Below are positions 11,918 to 22,623 of a stretch of 40,534 bases of DNA, piece after piece. This DNA is from an uncultured Burkholderiales bacterium (GTDB lineage Bacteria; Pseudomonadota; Gammaproteobacteria; Burkholderiales; Burkholderiaceae_C). The position numbers were made by a program, and so were the translations under genes. Where the stretch lies: positions 1 to 40,534 of the forward strand of contig CAISPG010000108.1 of NCBI GenBank assembly GCA_903887325.1. Direction: 5' to 3'. How positions within the stretch are numbered: the first letter of the stretch is position 1; each line of letters starts with the position of its first letter. The notes under the pieces were generated by a model. That model was not told where the DNA came from, did not search any database, and saw only the letters and a program-made list of their open reading frames with translations.

Positions 11918-11982
11918 GTGCAATCGGTCAAAAAATGTTGCAAGACAGTATTGTGCCTAAAGCGGCAAAGGGCGCTGATTCT

Positions 11983-13152
11983 TCATACAGGTTCATCAGC
12001 GGGGAGAAGGGTTAAGCGTTCATCGGTGTGTTGCTGCGCATGTTGCAGCAAACGCTGGCGCAGGCTGTCCAAATTCAAACCGGTGCTCGCACTCAGGAAA
12101 ATCCGGGGAACAGCCAGGCCATCGTACAGGTACATGTCCTGCATAAGACGCGGCAGTTGTTCCGGCGGCAATGCGTCGATTTTGTTGAACACCAGCCACT
12201 GCGGCACTTCGCTGGCGCCTATATCTTTCAGCACCGACATGACTTGTTCAATTTGCTCCGGGTAACCGGGGTGTGAGGCGTCCACCAAGTGCAATAGCAA
12301 ATCCGCCGAGGTGGCTTCCTGCAAAGTCGCTTCAAACGCGTCCACCAATCCGTGCGGCAGATCGCGAATGAAGCCCACCGTGTCAGACAAGGACAAATGG
12401 CTGCCACCACCGCCGTCATGTGGCAAATACAGCTGTCGTGTGGTGGTGTCCAGCGTGGCAAAAAGTTGATCTGCAGCATAGGCGCGAGCCTTGACCAAGT
12501 CGTTGAACAAGGTGGATTTGCCCGCATTCGTATAGCCGACCAGGGACACATTGAACACCTGGTTGCGCTGGCGCTGTTTGCGCTGGGTATTGCGCTGGCG
12601 TTTGACTTTGGACAAACGTTCTTTGGTGCGTTTGATCGATTCGCCGATCATGCGTTTGTCGAGTTCGATTTGGGTTTCACCGGGGCCACCGCGGTTGCCG
12701 ATACCGCCGCGCTGGCGTTCAAGGTGTGACCAGCGCCTGACCAACCGGGTGCTGAGGTATTGCAAGCGCGCCAGTTCCACCTGCAATTTGCCTTCGTGGC
12801 TGCGGGCGCGCTGGGCGAAAATTTGCAGAATCAACATGGTGCGGTCGTTCACCGGCAAGCCCAGGTGACGCTCTAAGTTGCGCTGCTGCGCGGGTGACAA
12901 CGACTGGTCAAACAAGACCTCTGTGGCACCGTGTAACAAAGCGAGTTCCTTGATTTCCTCGGCTTTGCCGGAACCAACGAATAAAGCTGCGTCAGGTGCT
13001 TTGCGATTGCAGGTCAAGCGGGCCACAGGCTCAAGACCGGCGGTCAAGGCGAGTTGGGCCAATTCATCGAGTTCTTTATCAAAATGCGGCGAACCGAAAT
13101 CGACGCCCACCAGCAACGCCGTGGCTAAGGGAGCTTGATCAGTATTCGTCAA
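11983..13152 (-). CDS. hflX: Ribosome-associated GTPase HflX
   Basis: GTPase that splits stalled or stressed 70S ribosomes. The 389-residue protein has the N-terminal nucleotide-binding-like domain with FVGSGKAEEIKE, the linker GGIGNRGGPGETQIELDKR (149-167), and the G domain with P-loop GYTNAGKST (206-214), DTVGFIRDLPH and NKID. The frame appears to start at TTG (13150-13152); no in-frame ATG precedes the conserved region and there is no clear ribosome-binding site. It follows hfq by 32 nt, the common hfq-hflX-hflKC order. Confidence 0.95.
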   Translation of the reverse strand: MTNTDQAPLATALLVGVDFGSPHFDKELDELAQLALTAGLEPVARLTCNRKAPDAALFVGSGKAEEIKELALLHGATEVLFDQSLSPAQQRNLERHLGLPVNDRTMLILQIFAQRARSHEGKLQVELARLQYLSTRLVRRWSHLERQRGGIGNRGGPGETQIELDKRMIGESIKRTKERLSKVKRQRNTQRKQRQRNQVFNVSLVGYTNAGKSTLFNDLVKARAYAADQLFATLDTTTRQLYLPHDGGGGSHLSLSDTVGFIRDLPHGLVDAFEATLQEATSADLLLHLVDASHPGYPEQIEQVMSVLKDIGASEVPQWLVFNKIDALPPEQLPRLMQDMYLYDGLAVPRIFLSASTGLNLDSLRQRLLQHAQQHTDERLTLLPADEPV

Positions 13153-13184
13153 CGGATTGGATAAAGGGGTTGTAAGTCAAAGCA

Positions 13185-13430
13185 TTAATCAGCAGATTCA
13201 ACGCCATCGGCCTGGGCGAAATTCACCGGACGGCCGGGAACGATAGTGGAAATCGCGTGTTTGTATACCATTTGCGTCACGGTATTTCGCAGCAAAACGA
13301 CGTACTGGTCAAACGACTCGATTTGGCCTTGTAACTTGATGCCGTTGACCAGATAAATGGAAACCGGCACATGCTCTTTGCGCAGTATGTTGAGGAACGG
13401 GTCTTGTAGAAGTTGCCCTTTTTGATTCAC
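13185..13430 (-). CDS. hfq: RNA chaperone Hfq
   Basis: Hexameric Sm-like protein that pairs small RNAs with mRNAs. The 81 residues carry the Sm1 motif ([20 protein letters not shown]) and the Sm2 motif with the diagnostic YKH (56-58). Gln8 and Phe40 of the proximal RNA-binding face are present. The start is GTG at 13428-13430, preceded by GGAGA at 5 nt. The C-terminal tail after the Sm core is short and acidic (ADGVESAD). It follows der by 76 nt, which could hold its own promoter. Confidence 0.98.
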   Translation of the reverse strand: MNQKGQLLQDPFLNILRKEHVPVSIYLVNGIKLQGQIESFDQYVVLLRNTVTQMVYKHAISTIVPGRPVNFAQADGVESAD

Positions 13431-13506
13431 GATATTCTCCGTGTTTGATGAGGAAGTTCATAACATACCACAGCTGAAATAGCCAGGGTTTGTAGCGGGT
13501 TGCTGC

Positions 13507-14847
13507 TCAATCTTTATCAGTATAAGGATTGGTCGAGGTTTTCATTTCAATGCGCAGCGGCGTGCCTTCAAGGGAGAAAGCCTTGCGAAAACGCCCTTCC
13601 AGGTAGCGTTTATAGGAATCTGTGACGTGCTCCAGCGAGTTGCCGTGCACCACAATGACCGGCGGATTCATACCGCCTTGATGGGCATAGCGCAATTTGG
13701 GTCTGAACATACCGCCGCGCTTGGGCGCCTGAAACTGCACCGCCTCAAGCAACAGGCGCGTGAGCACAGGCGTAGACATTTTGCACATGGCCGATTGATG
13801 CGCCTGGACAATCGAGAGCCACACCGGCCCCAGCCCTTGACGCTTGGCGGCAGAAATATGGTGCAGTTTGGCAAATTTCAAAAAAGCGAGCCTGCTTTCA
13901 ATCGAGCGTGCCAGCAATTCGCGCTGGTAAGCGTCGACCGCGTCCCATTTATTGACCGCCAGCACCACCGCACGCCCGGTCTCAAGGATGTAGCCTGCAA
14001 TGTGCGCGTCCTGGTCGGTCACGCCCTGGGTGGCGTCCAGCAAAAGCAAGGCGACGTTGGCGGATTCAATCGCCTGTAAGGTTTTGACCACGGAAAATTT
14101 TTCTATCGCCTCAAACACTTTGCCGCGTCGGCGCAGGCCGGCGGTGTCTATCAACTCAAACTGCTGGCCGTTGCGCTCAAAGGGAATGCTGATGGCGTCC
14201 CGGGTGGTACCCGGCAGATCAAAGGCCACGAGCCGCTCTTCGCCCAGCCAAGTGTTAATCAGCGTGGATTTGCCGACATTCGGGCGGCCGACCACGGCCA
14301 ACTTCATGGGCTTCAGGGTGCCGTCGTCCAGCTCTTCTTCGTCTTCGTCGGGCAAATGAAGAGGCTCGAGAGCCGCCTCAATCATGCTGCGTATGCCCTG
14401 TCCGTGAGAAGCCGACACAGGCATGACCTCGCCCAGGCCAAGTTCAAAAAACTCGCCCAGCTTGACGCCGTTTTGCATGCCTTCGGCCTTGTTGGCCACC
14501 AGCAGGCAGGGCTTGCCTAGTCTGCGCAGGTAATTGCCAATGTCATGGTCTTGCGCCGACACACCTTCACGCGCATCAACAACAAAAATGACGGCATCTG
14601 ACTCAGCCACAGCCTGGCGGGTTTGTTTGGCCATTTCCTTGAAGATACCGCTTTCGGCATCCGGCTCGAAACCACCGGTGTCAATCACGATGAACTCGTG
14701 CTTGCCGTGTTTGGCATTGCCGTAATGCCTGTCGCGCGTCAGTCCTGCATAGTCGGCGACGATGGCGTCGCGGGTTTTGGTGATGCGGTTAAACAGCGTT
14801 GATTTACCGACATTGGGACGGCCGACAATGGCCAGTACAGGTTTCAC
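13507..14847 (-). CDS. der: Ribosome biogenesis GTPase Der
   Basis: Essential GTPase with two tandem G domains and a KH-like C-terminal domain, needed for 50S assembly. In 446 residues the two P-loops GRPNVGKS appear at 9-16 and 187-194. DTGG (57-60) and [10 protein letters not shown] mark G3. The first G4 motif reads NKAEG rather than NKxD, the second is NKWD. The start is GTG at 14845-14847. It follows bamB by 15 nt. Confidence 0.97.
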   Translation of the reverse strand: MKPVLAIVGRPNVGKSTLFNRITKTRDAIVADYAGLTRDRHYGNAKHGKHEFIVIDTGGFEPDAESGIFKEMAKQTRQAVAESDAVIFVVDAREGVSAQDHDIGNYLRRLGKPCLLVANKAEGMQNGVKLGEFFELGLGEVMPVSASHGQGIRSMIEAALEPLHLPDEDEEELDDGTLKPMKLAVVGRPNVGKSTLINTWLGEERLVAFDLPGTTRDAISIPFERNGQQFELIDTAGLRRRGKVFEAIEKFSVVKTLQAIESANVALLLLDATQGVTDQDAHIAGYILETGRAVVLAVNKWDAVDAYQRELLARSIESRLAFLKFAKLHHISAAKRQGLGPVWLSIVQAHQSAMCKMSTPVLTRLLLEAVQFQAPKRGGMFRPKLRYAHQGGMNPPVIVVHGNSLEHVTDSYKRYLEGRFRKAFSLEGTPLRIEMKTSTNPYTDKD

Positions 14848-14862
14848 AGAATTTCCCGCCGA

Positions 14863-16002
14863 TCAGGGCAGTTGGTAGGCCAGCAACAGACCATTGCGGG
14901 CAAGAACCACAAAGCTTCCGTTATCTAGGGCGGTCGGGGCAGAAGCAAACCCCGTGGCGGGGGTTTGCAGTCGGTTGAGCAGGCTGCCGTCCTTGCCGGA
15001 CAGCACATACAACCAACCGCCTTCATCGGTGATGACCACGCCTTTGGCGGTCCATAGGGGTTGGCTCAGGTCACGGTATTTAAGCCTATCGGTGTCCCAA
15101 ATTCTTTCGCCATTGCCGCGGTTCCAGGCTCGCACCACACCATTAGATTCGGTACCTACCAGGGTGGTTTCATCCCCGCTGATACCCTTGGTGCCAACTG
15201 AAGCCCTGCTCCATACCAATGAACCCCGGACAGCATTCACACAACCGATTTGTGCCTGAAAGGCACGCATACACACAGTGTTGTTGGAGCGCGAAGCGGT
15301 TCCGACCAAATCAACCAAGCGTTCAAGGTCGTTCAGCCCGCGCGGGTTGGCAATGCCCACATCCCAAAGCACTTGGCCATTGTCCGGATTAAGGGCTACG
15401 AAACGACCGCCCAGACTGGCCAGCAAGGTATTTTGGAAAGGAAGTAAGACGCCGTTTTGCTTGAGCACCAGGGGTTCGCCGGAGCGTTGTTGTGTCCACA
15501 GACGCTTGCCGTCAGCTTTGTCAAAAGCCACCACAGAGCGGTCGGCCAACAGAACAAAAACACGTTCACCTGCTAACACCGGGTTGGTAAAGGATTGCGC
15601 TGGCAGACGCTTTTGCCAGAGTTGTTTGCCATCCTGCACGAGCGTAAGTTCGTTGCCAACGCTGACCACGGCGACGCTGTCGCCGTCAAAACCAGCACCT
15701 GTTTGCAGCGGTTTGCCAACATCGATTTGCCAAAGCTGTTTACCCTGGCTCAAATCCACCAGCGTGACCTGTCCGGTAGCACCCGAAAAGGCAACTTTCT
15801 GGTTGATGACTTGCAAACTTTGGGTCAACTGAATCGGCGGCGGTAGCTTAAGTGTCCATGACTCCTTCAGGGGCTGAAGTACTTTGACCTCGCCTATGGG
15901 TGGTGCAACCGGTCTGGGTGAACCGGAGCCACAGCCTGTTAGAAAAATGAGGCTACTTGCCCAAACAATCAAGGCAAGCGACTGGCTATAGGGGTACTTC
16001 AT
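14863..16002 (-). CDS. bamB: Outer membrane assembly lipoprotein BamB
   Basis: Beta-propeller lipoprotein of the BAM complex that inserts beta-barrel proteins into the outer membrane. The 379-residue precursor has a signal peptide ending in the lipobox LTGC (Cys24 lipidated) and repeated PQQ-like blades (GKQLWQ, GKRLWTQQ, NGQVLWD, NGERIWD, DGSLLNRLQ). Its ATG overlaps the yfgM stop by 4 nt and der follows by 15 nt. BamD of the same complex is encoded at 23683-24483. Confidence 0.95.
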   Translation of the reverse strand: MKYPYSQSLALIVWASSLIFLTGCGSGSPRPVAPPIGEVKVLQPLKESWTLKLPPPIQLTQSLQVINQKVAFSGATGQVTLVDLSQGKQLWQIDVGKPLQTGAGFDGDSVAVVSVGNELTLVQDGKQLWQKRLPAQSFTNPVLAGERVFVLLADRSVVAFDKADGKRLWTQQRSGEPLVLKQNGVLLPFQNTLLASLGGRFVALNPDNGQVLWDVGIANPRGLNDLERLVDLVGTASRSNNTVCMRAFQAQIGCVNAVRGSLVWSRASVGTKGISGDETTLVGTESNGVVRAWNRGNGERIWDTDRLKYRDLSQPLWTAKGVVITDEGGWLYVLSGKDGSLLNRLQTPATGFASAPTALDNGSFVVLARNGLLLAYQLP

Positions 16003-16658
16003 GAGCCTGATTCTTTGGGATTGACACCCAATGCAGCCAGTTTGATTTCGATCAGGCGGCGGTATTCATTGGTTTCCTCCATGCCTTTCCAGGCTGCCAG
16101 GAAATGCGTTTTCGCATCATCATTTTTCTTTTGCAACACGGCGATGTCCCCCAGACGGTCTTCAAACAAGGGTTGAAAACCGGCAGGCGCTTTTTGCCCT
16201 TGAACCAGGGCGACAGCCTTATCAAGATTTTTGCGCTCAATTTCCAATGCGGATAAACGCAGTCTTGCCACAGCGACAAAACCGGGGTCGCGGTCTTGCG
16301 TGATCACCCATTGCAGGGATTTTTCAACTTCAGGCAACTGGTTTTTGTCAGCATAAATGCGGGCAGCCAGCAACGCGGCTTGTTGGGTAACGGTTGCGCG
16401 GGCAAACTGGTCTTGTAAATCGGACAAAGAACGGGCCATCAAAGCGTCGTCTTTTTCGCGCACGGATTTTTCGAAGGTGTCGTACAAAACTGCGGCTTGC
16501 GTGGCCTGGCGCTGCTGCCAGTAATTCCAGCCGTTCCAGCCTGCATAAATCAATAAAACAACGGTGAGCAAGCCGGTGATCAGGTTGCCCCAGCGGCTCC
16601 AGAAATGTTTGAACTGGTCAAGTTGTTCTTGTTCTTCAAGGTCAAGAGGCGTAGACAT
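15999..16658 (-). CDS. yfgM: YfgM-like tetratricopeptide membrane protein
   Basis: Inner-membrane protein of 219 residues with a short cytoplasmic N-terminus rich in Glu (LDLEEQEQLDQFKHFWSRWG), one membrane span (about 25-41) and a periplasmic helical domain of the TPR_21 family. In E. coli YfgM contacts the Sec translocon and the chaperone PpiD. The order hisS-yfgM-bamB-der is conserved. It begins 21 nt after hisS and overlaps bamB by 4 nt. Confidence 0.9.
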   Translation of the reverse strand: MSTPLDLEEQEQLDQFKHFWSRWGNLITGLLTVVLLIYAGWNGWNYWQQRQATQAAVLYDTFEKSVREKDDALMARSLSDLQDQFARATVTQQAALLAARIYADKNQLPEVEKSLQWVITQDRDPGFVAVARLRLSALEIERKNLDKAVALVQGQKAPAGFQPLFEDRLGDIAVLQKKNDDAKTHFLAAWKGMEETNEYRRLIEIKLAALGVNPKESGS

Positions 16659-16679
16659 GCGTTTCCAGATGGACTGTGG

Positions 16680-17975
16680 TCAAAGAGGTGATTGTAGGCT
16701 GTGGCCCCAACCGGTAATCTGTTCGAGTGCTTCGGTGCGTTGTGCGCCCTCGCCGTTACGCAAGGCTTTCACAGTCACCAGTTGCTGCGCCAGTTCGTCC
16801 GGGCCGAAGATGAGTGCAAAACGCGCTCCACTGGCGTCGGCTTTCTTAAACTGAGATTTCATGCTGCCCATGCCGCCTGTGGAATCCGCGGGGGCGTGCA
16901 TTTGCACAGAAACACCCATGTTGCGCAAAGTTTGCAGCACCGGTGTCACCAAGGGCAAGGAGTCTGCATCTGGAATGATGGCGTAGGCATCCGGCGCAAC
17001 TTCAGCTGAGGCGTTGCCCTGCTCTTTGAGCAACTCAAGCACGCGTTCAACACCCAGCGCCCAGCCGACTGCCGGTGCGTGCTTGCCACCGATCTCGCCA
17101 ATCAAATAGTCGTAACGACCGCCGCCGCACACCGTGCCTTGCGAACCCAGTCGTTCGGTGATGAATTCAAACACGGTGAGGTTGTAATAGTCCATGCCGC
17201 GTACCAAGCGCGGGTTGATGCTGTAGGCCACGCCGTTCGCGTCCAATATCGCGCGCACTGCATTGAAATGTGCCAGACTCTCCTCGCCCAAAAAGTCCAG
17301 CAGCTTGGGCGCGGCTTCGTTCAAGGCTTTCATCGCAGGGTTTTTGCTGTCAAGGATGCGCAAAGGGTTGGTGTGCAAACGGCGTTTGGCGTCTTCGTCC
17401 AACTGGTCGGCGTGTTGCTCGAAATAAGTGATCAACGCAGCGCGGTGCTGTGCTCGCTCAGGCGGTTGCCCCAGGCTGTTGAGCTCCAAGCGCACGTCTT
17501 GCAGACCAATGGCTTGCCACAAAGCGCAAGCCAGCAAAATCAGTTCGGTATCCACTTCAGGCCCGCCAAAACCCAAAGCCTCGGCTCCGATTTGGTGGAA
17601 CTGCCGGTAGCGGCCGCGCTGCGGGCGTTCGTGGCGGAACATAGGCCCCATGTAATACAAGCGCTTGCCGCCTTCGTACAACAGGTTGTGCTCGACGACC
17701 GCGCGCACCACACCGGCAGTGGACTCAGGGCGCAGCGTCAATTGCTCGCCGTTCAAGCGGTCTTCGAAGGAATACATTTCCTTTTCGACAATGTCCGTCA
17801 CTTCACCCAAGCCGCGCACAAACAAAGCAGTGGGCTCAACAATAGGGGTGCGAATATTGCGGTAGGCGTGTAGTCTCATCACCTCGCGCACAGCGGTTTC
17901 CAATGCCTCCCAGCGCGCAGACTCGGGCGGCAATATGTCGTTCATGCCTTTGACGGCGGTTAATTTATCAGCCAT
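16680..17975 (-). CDS. hisS: Histidyl-tRNA synthetase
   Basis: Charges tRNA-His; class II homodimer. The 431 residues show [11 protein letters not shown] at the N-terminus, motif 2 [20 protein letters not shown], the histidine-binding [14 protein letters not shown], and motif 3 with [14 protein letters not shown] and [10 protein letters not shown]. An anticodon-binding domain follows. The ATG is at 17973-17975, 22 nt after ispG. It is the catalytic paralogue of HisZ at 8158-9312. Confidence 0.97.
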   Translation of the reverse strand: MADKLTAVKGMNDILPPESARWEALETAVREVMRLHAYRNIRTPIVEPTALFVRGLGEVTDIVEKEMYSFEDRLNGEQLTLRPESTAGVVRAVVEHNLLYEGGKRLYYMGPMFRHERPQRGRYRQFHQIGAEALGFGGPEVDTELILLACALWQAIGLQDVRLELNSLGQPPERAQHRAALITYFEQHADQLDEDAKRRLHTNPLRILDSKNPAMKALNEAAPKLLDFLGEESLAHFNAVRAILDANGVAYSINPRLVRGMDYYNLTVFEFITERLGSQGTVCGGGRYDYLIGEIGGKHAPAVGWALGVERVLELLKEQGNASAEVAPDAYAIIPDADSLPLVTPVLQTLRNMGVSVQMHAPADSTGGMGSMKSQFKKADASGARFALIFGPDELAQQLVTVKALRNGEGAQRTEALEQITGWGHSLQSPL

Positions 17976-17997
17976 GGTTTTCAGCTGCAGTCAGCAC

Positions 17998-19251
17998 TCA
18001 GGCCTTGACCGCATATTTCTTGTGTACGTAATTTTCGACAATGTCGTGGAATTCTTTGGCGATATTGTCGCCGCGCAAAGTGACGGCTTTTTCGCCGTCA
18101 ATAAACACCGGCGCCGCCGGTGCTTCGCCATTACCCGGCAGGCTGATGCCGACGTCGGCATGCTTGCTTTCACCCGGGCCATTGACGATGCAACCCATGA
18201 CCGCGACCTTGAGGTTTTCCACCCCGGGGAACTGCTTGCGCCAGACCGGCATTTGGTAACGCAGGTAGTCGTCAATTTGCATGGCGAGTTCTTGGAAAGT
18301 GGTGCTGGTGGTGCGACCACAACCCGGGCAGGCAGTGACGCTGGGCACAAAACTGCGCAAGCCCAGCGCCTGAATGATTTCCGTGGCAATCAACACTTCT
18401 TGCGTGCGGGCTTCTCCCGGTTGCGGGGTGAGTGACACACGGATCGTGTCGCCTATGCCCTCTTGCAACAACACGCCCAAGGCCACGCTGGAGGCTGCCG
18501 TGCCTTTGGTGCCCATACCGGCTTCGGTCAAGCCCAGGTGCAAAGGGTGGTCGGTACAGCGAGCGAGTTCGCGGTAGACGGCGATCAAATCCTGCACGCC
18601 GCTCATCTTGCAGCTGAGGATGATTTGCTCGCGGGCCAATCCCAGTCGCTCGGCCAACTCGGCGGATTCCAACGCGGAAGTGACCAGCGCCTGGTACATG
18701 ACTTGTTTGGCATCCCAAGGGGTAGCGCGAGAAGCGTTCTCGTCCATCAAGCGGGCCAACAGTTCCTGGTCCAAGCTGCCCCAGTTCACGCCTATGCGCA
18801 CAGCTTTGTTGTAGCGAATGGCGGCCTCAATCATCTGGGCAAATTGTTTGTCATGCTTGTCGCCTTTGCCCACGTTGCCGGGGTTGATGCGGTATTTGGA
18901 CAAGGCCTTGGCGCAGTCGGGAAACTCGGTCAGCAACCGGTGGCCGTTGTAATGAAAGTCGCCAATGAGCGGCACATGCACGCCCATTTTGTCTAGCTGT
19001 TCGCGAATATAAGGAACTGCTTTGGCTGATTCGGGGGTGTCTACGGTGATGCGAACCAATTCGGACCCCGCCAGCGCCAGTTCTTTGACCTGAATGGCCG
19101 TGCCAATCGCGTCCGCCGTGTCAGTGTTGGTCATGGACTGCACACGCACCGGCGCATCGCCGCCGACGGTGACCACTTGTTCGCCCCAGCTGATGCGTGC
19201 TTGCAGGCTGTGGTGGCGTACCGGTTTGGAAAAGGGGATAGGTGCTTGCAT
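17998..19251 (-). CDS. ispG: 4-hydroxy-3-methylbut-2-enyl-diphosphate synthase
   Basis: Reduces MEcPP to HMBPP in the non-mevalonate isoprenoid pathway using a [4Fe-4S] cluster. The cluster ligands are visible in [14 protein letters not shown] (two Cys) and [14 protein letters not shown] (one Cys, one Glu). From the ATG at 19249-19251 the protein has 417 residues, typical of the longer proteobacterial form. The open frame also begins at a TTG at 19267-19269, which would overlap the rlmN stop; I prefer the ATG. It directly follows rlmN, without the pilF and rodZ genes that often separate them in related genomes. Confidence 0.95.
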   Translation of the reverse strand: MQAPIPFSKPVRHHSLQARISWGEQVVTVGGDAPVRVQSMTNTDTADAIGTAIQVKELALAGSELVRITVDTPESAKAVPYIREQLDKMGVHVPLIGDFHYNGHRLLTEFPDCAKALSKYRINPGNVGKGDKHDKQFAQMIEAAIRYNKAVRIGVNWGSLDQELLARLMDENASRATPWDAKQVMYQALVTSALESAELAERLGLAREQIILSCKMSGVQDLIAVYRELARCTDHPLHLGLTEAGMGTKGTAASSVALGVLLQEGIGDTIRVSLTPQPGEARTQEVLIATEIIQALGLRSFVPSVTACPGCGRTTSTTFQELAMQIDDYLRYQMPVWRKQFPGVENLKVAVMGCIVNGPGESKHADVGISLPGNGEAPAAPVFIDGEKAVTLRGDNIAKEFHDIVENYVHKKYAVKA

Positions 19252-19269
19252 AAAAAGATTTTGCCGCAA

Positions 19270-20379
19270 TCAGGCGTGAATGCGTATGGTTTTGGCGCGT
19301 CTGCCCGCAACGTCCGTGCGGTCTTGTATGTCGCCTGCCAATTGGCCGCAAGCCGCAGCGATGTCGTCGCCGCGTGTTTTGCGAATGGTAGTAACAATGC
19401 CCGCGTCTGAGAGCACCGAGGCAAAGGCCTTGACCCGCTCAGGCTTTGAGCGCAACAGGCCGGATGCCGGAAACGGATTGAAGGGAATCAGGTTGAATTT
19501 GCAAGGCAGCGGTTCGCCGTGCAGCGGACGCACCAGTTCGATCAGCGCGCGTGCTTGCGCATCAGCGTCGTTCACGCCGTCGAGCATGCAGTATTCGAAG
19601 GTGATGAAGTCGCGCGGCGCAAAGGCCAGGTAATCGCGGCAGGCTTGCAACAACTCAGCCAGCGGGTATTTCTGGTTCAAGGGCACCAGACGGTCGCGCA
19701 ATGCGTCGTCAGGCGCGTGCAAGGAAACCGCCAAAGCCACCGGGCAGTCTTGGCTGAGCCGCTCGATCATCGGCACCACACCGGAGGTGGACACAGTGAC
19801 ACGTCGGCGCGACATGCCGTAAGCGTGGTCGTCGAGCATGGTTTTGAGCGCAGGCACCAGCGCACTGTAGTTTTGCAGCGGCTCGCCCATGCCCATCATC
19901 ACCACGTTGGAGATGACGCGTTCATCTGTATTGAATTCGCGGCGTAAAGTGGTTTCGGCAAACCACAGTTGAGCAAGTATTTCTGCGGTGCTGAGGTTGC
20001 GGCTAAAGCCCTGAGCGCCGGTAGAGCAAAACGGGCATCCCACGGCGCAACCGGCTTGCGAGGAAATGCACAGGGTGCCCCGGTCGGTTTCGGGAATAAA
20101 AACAGTTTCGATGGCATTGCCCTGGCCGACATCAAACATCCATTTGATGGTGCCGTCGGCAGAATCGTGGCGCGACACCACGGGCAAGGCGCGCACTTCG
20201 GCTTGTTCTTGCAACATGAGCCGCAGGCTTTGCGCCAAGTCGGTCATTTGTGTGAAGTCGGACACACCTTTGTGGTGTATCCAGCGGAACAATTGAACTG
20301 CGCGGAATTTTTTCTCGCCCTGCGCCTGGCACCAGGCCACCAAACCGTCGAGATCGAAATCCAGCAGATTGGTTTTCAT
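19270..20379 (-). CDS. rlmN: 23S rRNA/tRNA adenine-C2 methyltransferase RlmN
   Basis: Radical-SAM enzyme that methylates A2503 of 23S rRNA and A37 of some tRNAs. The 369-residue protein has the cluster motif CAVGCPFC (Cys111, Cys115, Cys118), the [11 protein letters not shown] segment, and the conserved C-terminal Cys344 in [12 protein letters not shown]; Cys344 corresponds to the resolving cysteine used in the methyl-transfer mechanism. The ATG is at 20377-20379, 22 nt after ndk. The stop lies one base beyond the possible ispG TTG start. Confidence 0.96.
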   Translation of the reverse strand: MKTNLLDFDLDGLVAWCQAQGEKKFRAVQLFRWIHHKGVSDFTQMTDLAQSLRLMLQEQAEVRALPVVSRHDSADGTIKWMFDVGQGNAIETVFIPETDRGTLCISSQAGCAVGCPFCSTGAQGFSRNLSTAEILAQLWFAETTLRREFNTDERVISNVVMMGMGEPLQNYSALVPALKTMLDDHAYGMSRRRVTVSTSGVVPMIERLSQDCPVALAVSLHAPDDALRDRLVPLNQKYPLAELLQACRDYLAFAPRDFITFEYCMLDGVNDADAQARALIELVRPLHGEPLPCKFNLIPFNPFPASGLLRSKPERVKAFASVLSDAGIVTTIRKTRGDDIAAACGQLAGDIQDRTDVAGRRAKTIRIHA

Positions 20380-20401
20380 GGGCAGGCGGGGCGAGCCGCC
20401 A

Positions 20402-20827
20402 TCAACGGTTGAAAACGTTCAGGCCGGCGAAGAAAAAACCGATTTCGTGCGCGGCGGTTTCAGGGCCGTCAGAGCCGTGAACCGCATTCGCGTCAATGCT
20501 GTCGGCAAAGTCAGCGCGGATCGTGCCTTTGTCGGCTTTTTTCGGATCTGTCGCGCCCATCAGGTCTCGGTTTTTCAGGATGGCGTTCTCGCCTTCGAGC
20601 ACTTGGATCATGACCGGGCCGGAGATCATGAAATCGACCAGGTCTTTGAAGAAAGGACGGGCTTTGTGGACACCGTAAAAGGCTTCTGCTTCGCCACGGC
20701 TGAGGTGGGCCATGCGTGAAGCGATGATTTTCAAGCCAGCGCCTTCGAAGCGGCTGTAAATTTGGCCGATGACGTTTTTGGCGACTGCGTCGGGTTTGAT
20801 AATGGAGAGTGTGCGTTCGATAGCCAT
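20402..20827 (-). CDS. ndk: Nucleoside diphosphate kinase
   Basis: Moves the gamma phosphate of ATP to nucleoside diphosphates through a phosphohistidine. The 141 residues contain the active-site motif NAVHGSD with catalytic His117 and the N-terminal [12 protein letters not shown]. Length and the C-terminal EIGFFFA region are typical. It follows rluB by 48 nt and precedes rlmN by 22 nt, the common ndk-rlmN order. Confidence 0.97.
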   Translation of the reverse strand: MAIERTLSIIKPDAVAKNVIGQIYSRFEGAGLKIIASRMAHLSRGEAEAFYGVHKARPFFKDLVDFMISGPVMIQVLEGENAILKNRDLMGATDPKKADKGTIRADFADSIDANAVHGSDGPETAAHEIGFFFAGLNVFNR

Positions 20828-20875
20828 GAGAAAAGTTTCCAGAAAGTTGACAAAAATAATGGCGAATAGCCAATA

Positions 20876-21916
20876 TCAGGTGATTTTAGCCCTGCGCGGT
20901 AAAGCCTTTTGACGTGAGGCTTGTGTTTTTTGGTCGCGCCGCTGTCTTGACAGACTGTCGGCGCCGATGAAATCGGGTTTGGCAGCCGCCACCGGGTTGC
21001 TTGAACGGGATTTTCGTGCCGTCGACGGTGCAGGCGTTGACTGGCGAACGCCGGTGGATTTGGCAGACACCCGGCCCAGCCCGGCGCTGCGTATCAATTG
21101 CTCGGTGTCGGCACCGTCGAGCTCCATGCATTCGCCGCGTTTCAAGCCACGCGGCAGCAGCATTTTTCCGTAGCGTATGCGAATGAGTCGGCTGACCGCA
21201 TGGCCCACCGCCTCGAACATGCGTCGCACTTCGCGGTTGCGGCCTTCTTGGATGGTCACCCGGTACCAGCAGTTCGCGCCCTCGCCGCCGCCCTCTTCCA
21301 AGCTGCCAAAACGCGCTTCGCCGTCTTCCAGTTGCACGCCTTCCAGCAATTTGGCTTTTTCGATATTGCTCAAATGCCCGAGCACACGCACCGCGTATTC
21401 GCGCTCAAGCCCGAAGCGGGGGTGCATCAATTTGTTGGCCAATTCGCCCGAGTTGGTGAACAACAGCAGGCCTTCGGTGTTCAGGTCTAAGCGCCCGACA
21501 GATTGCCATTTGCCGGTTTGCAGACGCGGCAATTTGCGAAACACCGTGGGGCGGCTTTGCGGATCGTCACGGCTGACGATTTCCCCGGCAGGTTTGTGAT
21601 ACGCAATCACACGCGGCGGCGGCGGCTCAATACGCACAAACAGCGGTTTGCCGTTGACCTTGATGCGGTCGCCGTATTGGATGCGCTGTCCCACGTGGGC
21701 GGGTTCGTCATTCACCAGCACTTTGCCGTCGGCAATCATCTGCTCCATGTCCAAGCGCGAGCCCAAGCCCGATTGGGCCAGCACTTTGTGCAATTTGGGC
21801 GTGTCGGGTTGGGCGCTGAGCACGCGTTTGACGGGCTCAGCATGTGCTGGGGTTAGCGCCTGATCGTCGTAGGCGCCGGAGACTATTTCGTCAAACTGAA
21901 TACCGGGTTTGGTCAC
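20876..21916 (-). CDS. rluB: 23S rRNA pseudouridine(2605) synthase RluB
   Basis: RsuA-family pseudouridine synthase acting on large-subunit rRNA. The 346 residues include an S4 RNA-binding domain (about 40-100: [20 protein letters not shown]), the catalytic [12 protein letters not shown] with Asp144, and a basic tail ([20 protein letters not shown]) probably for RNA contact. The start is GTG at 21914-21916, overlapping the scpB stop by 4 nt (GTGA). The pairing scpB-rluB is widespread. RluB versus RluE/F is assigned from the S4 domain and scpB context. Confidence 0.9.
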   Translation of the reverse strand: MTKPGIQFDEIVSGAYDDQALTPAHAEPVKRVLSAQPDTPKLHKVLAQSGLGSRLDMEQMIADGKVLVNDEPAHVGQRIQYGDRIKVNGKPLFVRIEPPPPRVIAYHKPAGEIVSRDDPQSRPTVFRKLPRLQTGKWQSVGRLDLNTEGLLLFTNSGELANKLMHPRFGLEREYAVRVLGHLSNIEKAKLLEGVQLEDGEARFGSLEEGGGEGANCWYRVTIQEGRNREVRRMFEAVGHAVSRLIRIRYGKMLLPRGLKRGECMELDGADTEQLIRSAGLGRVSAKSTGVRQSTPAPSTARKSRSSNPVAAAKPDFIGADSLSRQRRDQKTQASRQKALPRRAKIT

Positions 21917-22596
21917 TGAGTTTTGTCCGCTTGGTGGTCATCTTCCTGAGAAGTAGTGTCTGTCAAAGGCAAGTCCGTGGACTGCGCCTCAACGTCCGTG
22001 TCGTCTGCCTCTAAAGACATGAGCATTTGGGCCGGATCGGCTTCTTCAGCCACCGCCAGTTGCTCAAAAAATCCTTCGCTCGCGCTTTGGGTTTCCAAGG
22101 GCGGTAACTGGTCCAGAGAGGCAATGCCCAGATCGTCCAGAAACTGGCGCGTGGTGGCGTAAAGCATAGGCCTGCCAACCGTTTCGCGGTGTCCTATGAC
22201 TTCCACCCAGCCCCGGTCTTCCAGCTGTTTGATGACCAGTGAATTCACGGTCACCCCGCGTATGTCTTCCATGTCACCGCGTGTGACCGGCTGACGGTAA
22301 GCAATGATGGCCAGGGTTTCCATGGCGGCGCGGGAATATTTAGGCGGTTTTTCGGGGTGCAGCCGGTCGAGAAAATCCCGCATTTCGGGGCGGCTTTGCA
22401 TGCGCCAGCCGCTGGCCACGTTGACCAGTTCAAGCCCGCGCTGCTGCCAATCGAGTTGTATCGATTCGAGCAAGGTTTTAAGAGTGTCAGCGCCTAGTTC
22501 ATCATGAAACAGTTGACGCAATTCCCGCACCTGTAAGGGCTGGGAGGCGCACAACAAAGCCGTCTCAAGGACACGCTTGGCATCCAGGGTGTTCAT
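21913..22596 (-). CDS. scpB: Segregation and condensation protein B
   Basis: Winged-helix subunit of the SMC-ScpAB condensin-like complex. The 227-residue protein has the family core ([13 protein letters not shown], the [23 protein letters not shown] block, and [18 protein letters not shown]) and an acidic low-complexity tail with many Asp, Glu and Thr. The partner gene scpA is not in the window. The start ATG is at 22594-22596, 27 nt after rluD, with a 4-nt overlap into rluB. Confidence 0.93.
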   Translation of the reverse strand: MNTLDAKRVLETALLCASQPLQVRELRQLFHDELGADTLKTLLESIQLDWQQRGLELVNVASGWRMQSRPEMRDFLDRLHPEKPPKYSRAAMETLAIIAYRQPVTRGDMEDIRGVTVNSLVIKQLEDRGWVEVIGHRETVGRPMLYATTRQFLDDLGIASLDQLPPLETQSASEGFFEQLAVAEEADPAQMLMSLEADDTDVEAQSTDLPLTDTTSQEDDHQADKTQ

Positions 22597-22623
22597 AGTC
22601 TTATTCCGGGGGAAATCAACCGG

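Noticed and set aside
17079-17873. 264-residue plus-strand frame
   Set aside because: Antisense of hisS; Gln/His/Val-rich with no motif.
20850-20868. Possible terminator between rluB and ndk (TGGC/GCCA stem plus T-rich tail on minus strand)
   Set aside because: The stem is only 4 bp and would be too weak; left out as a feature.
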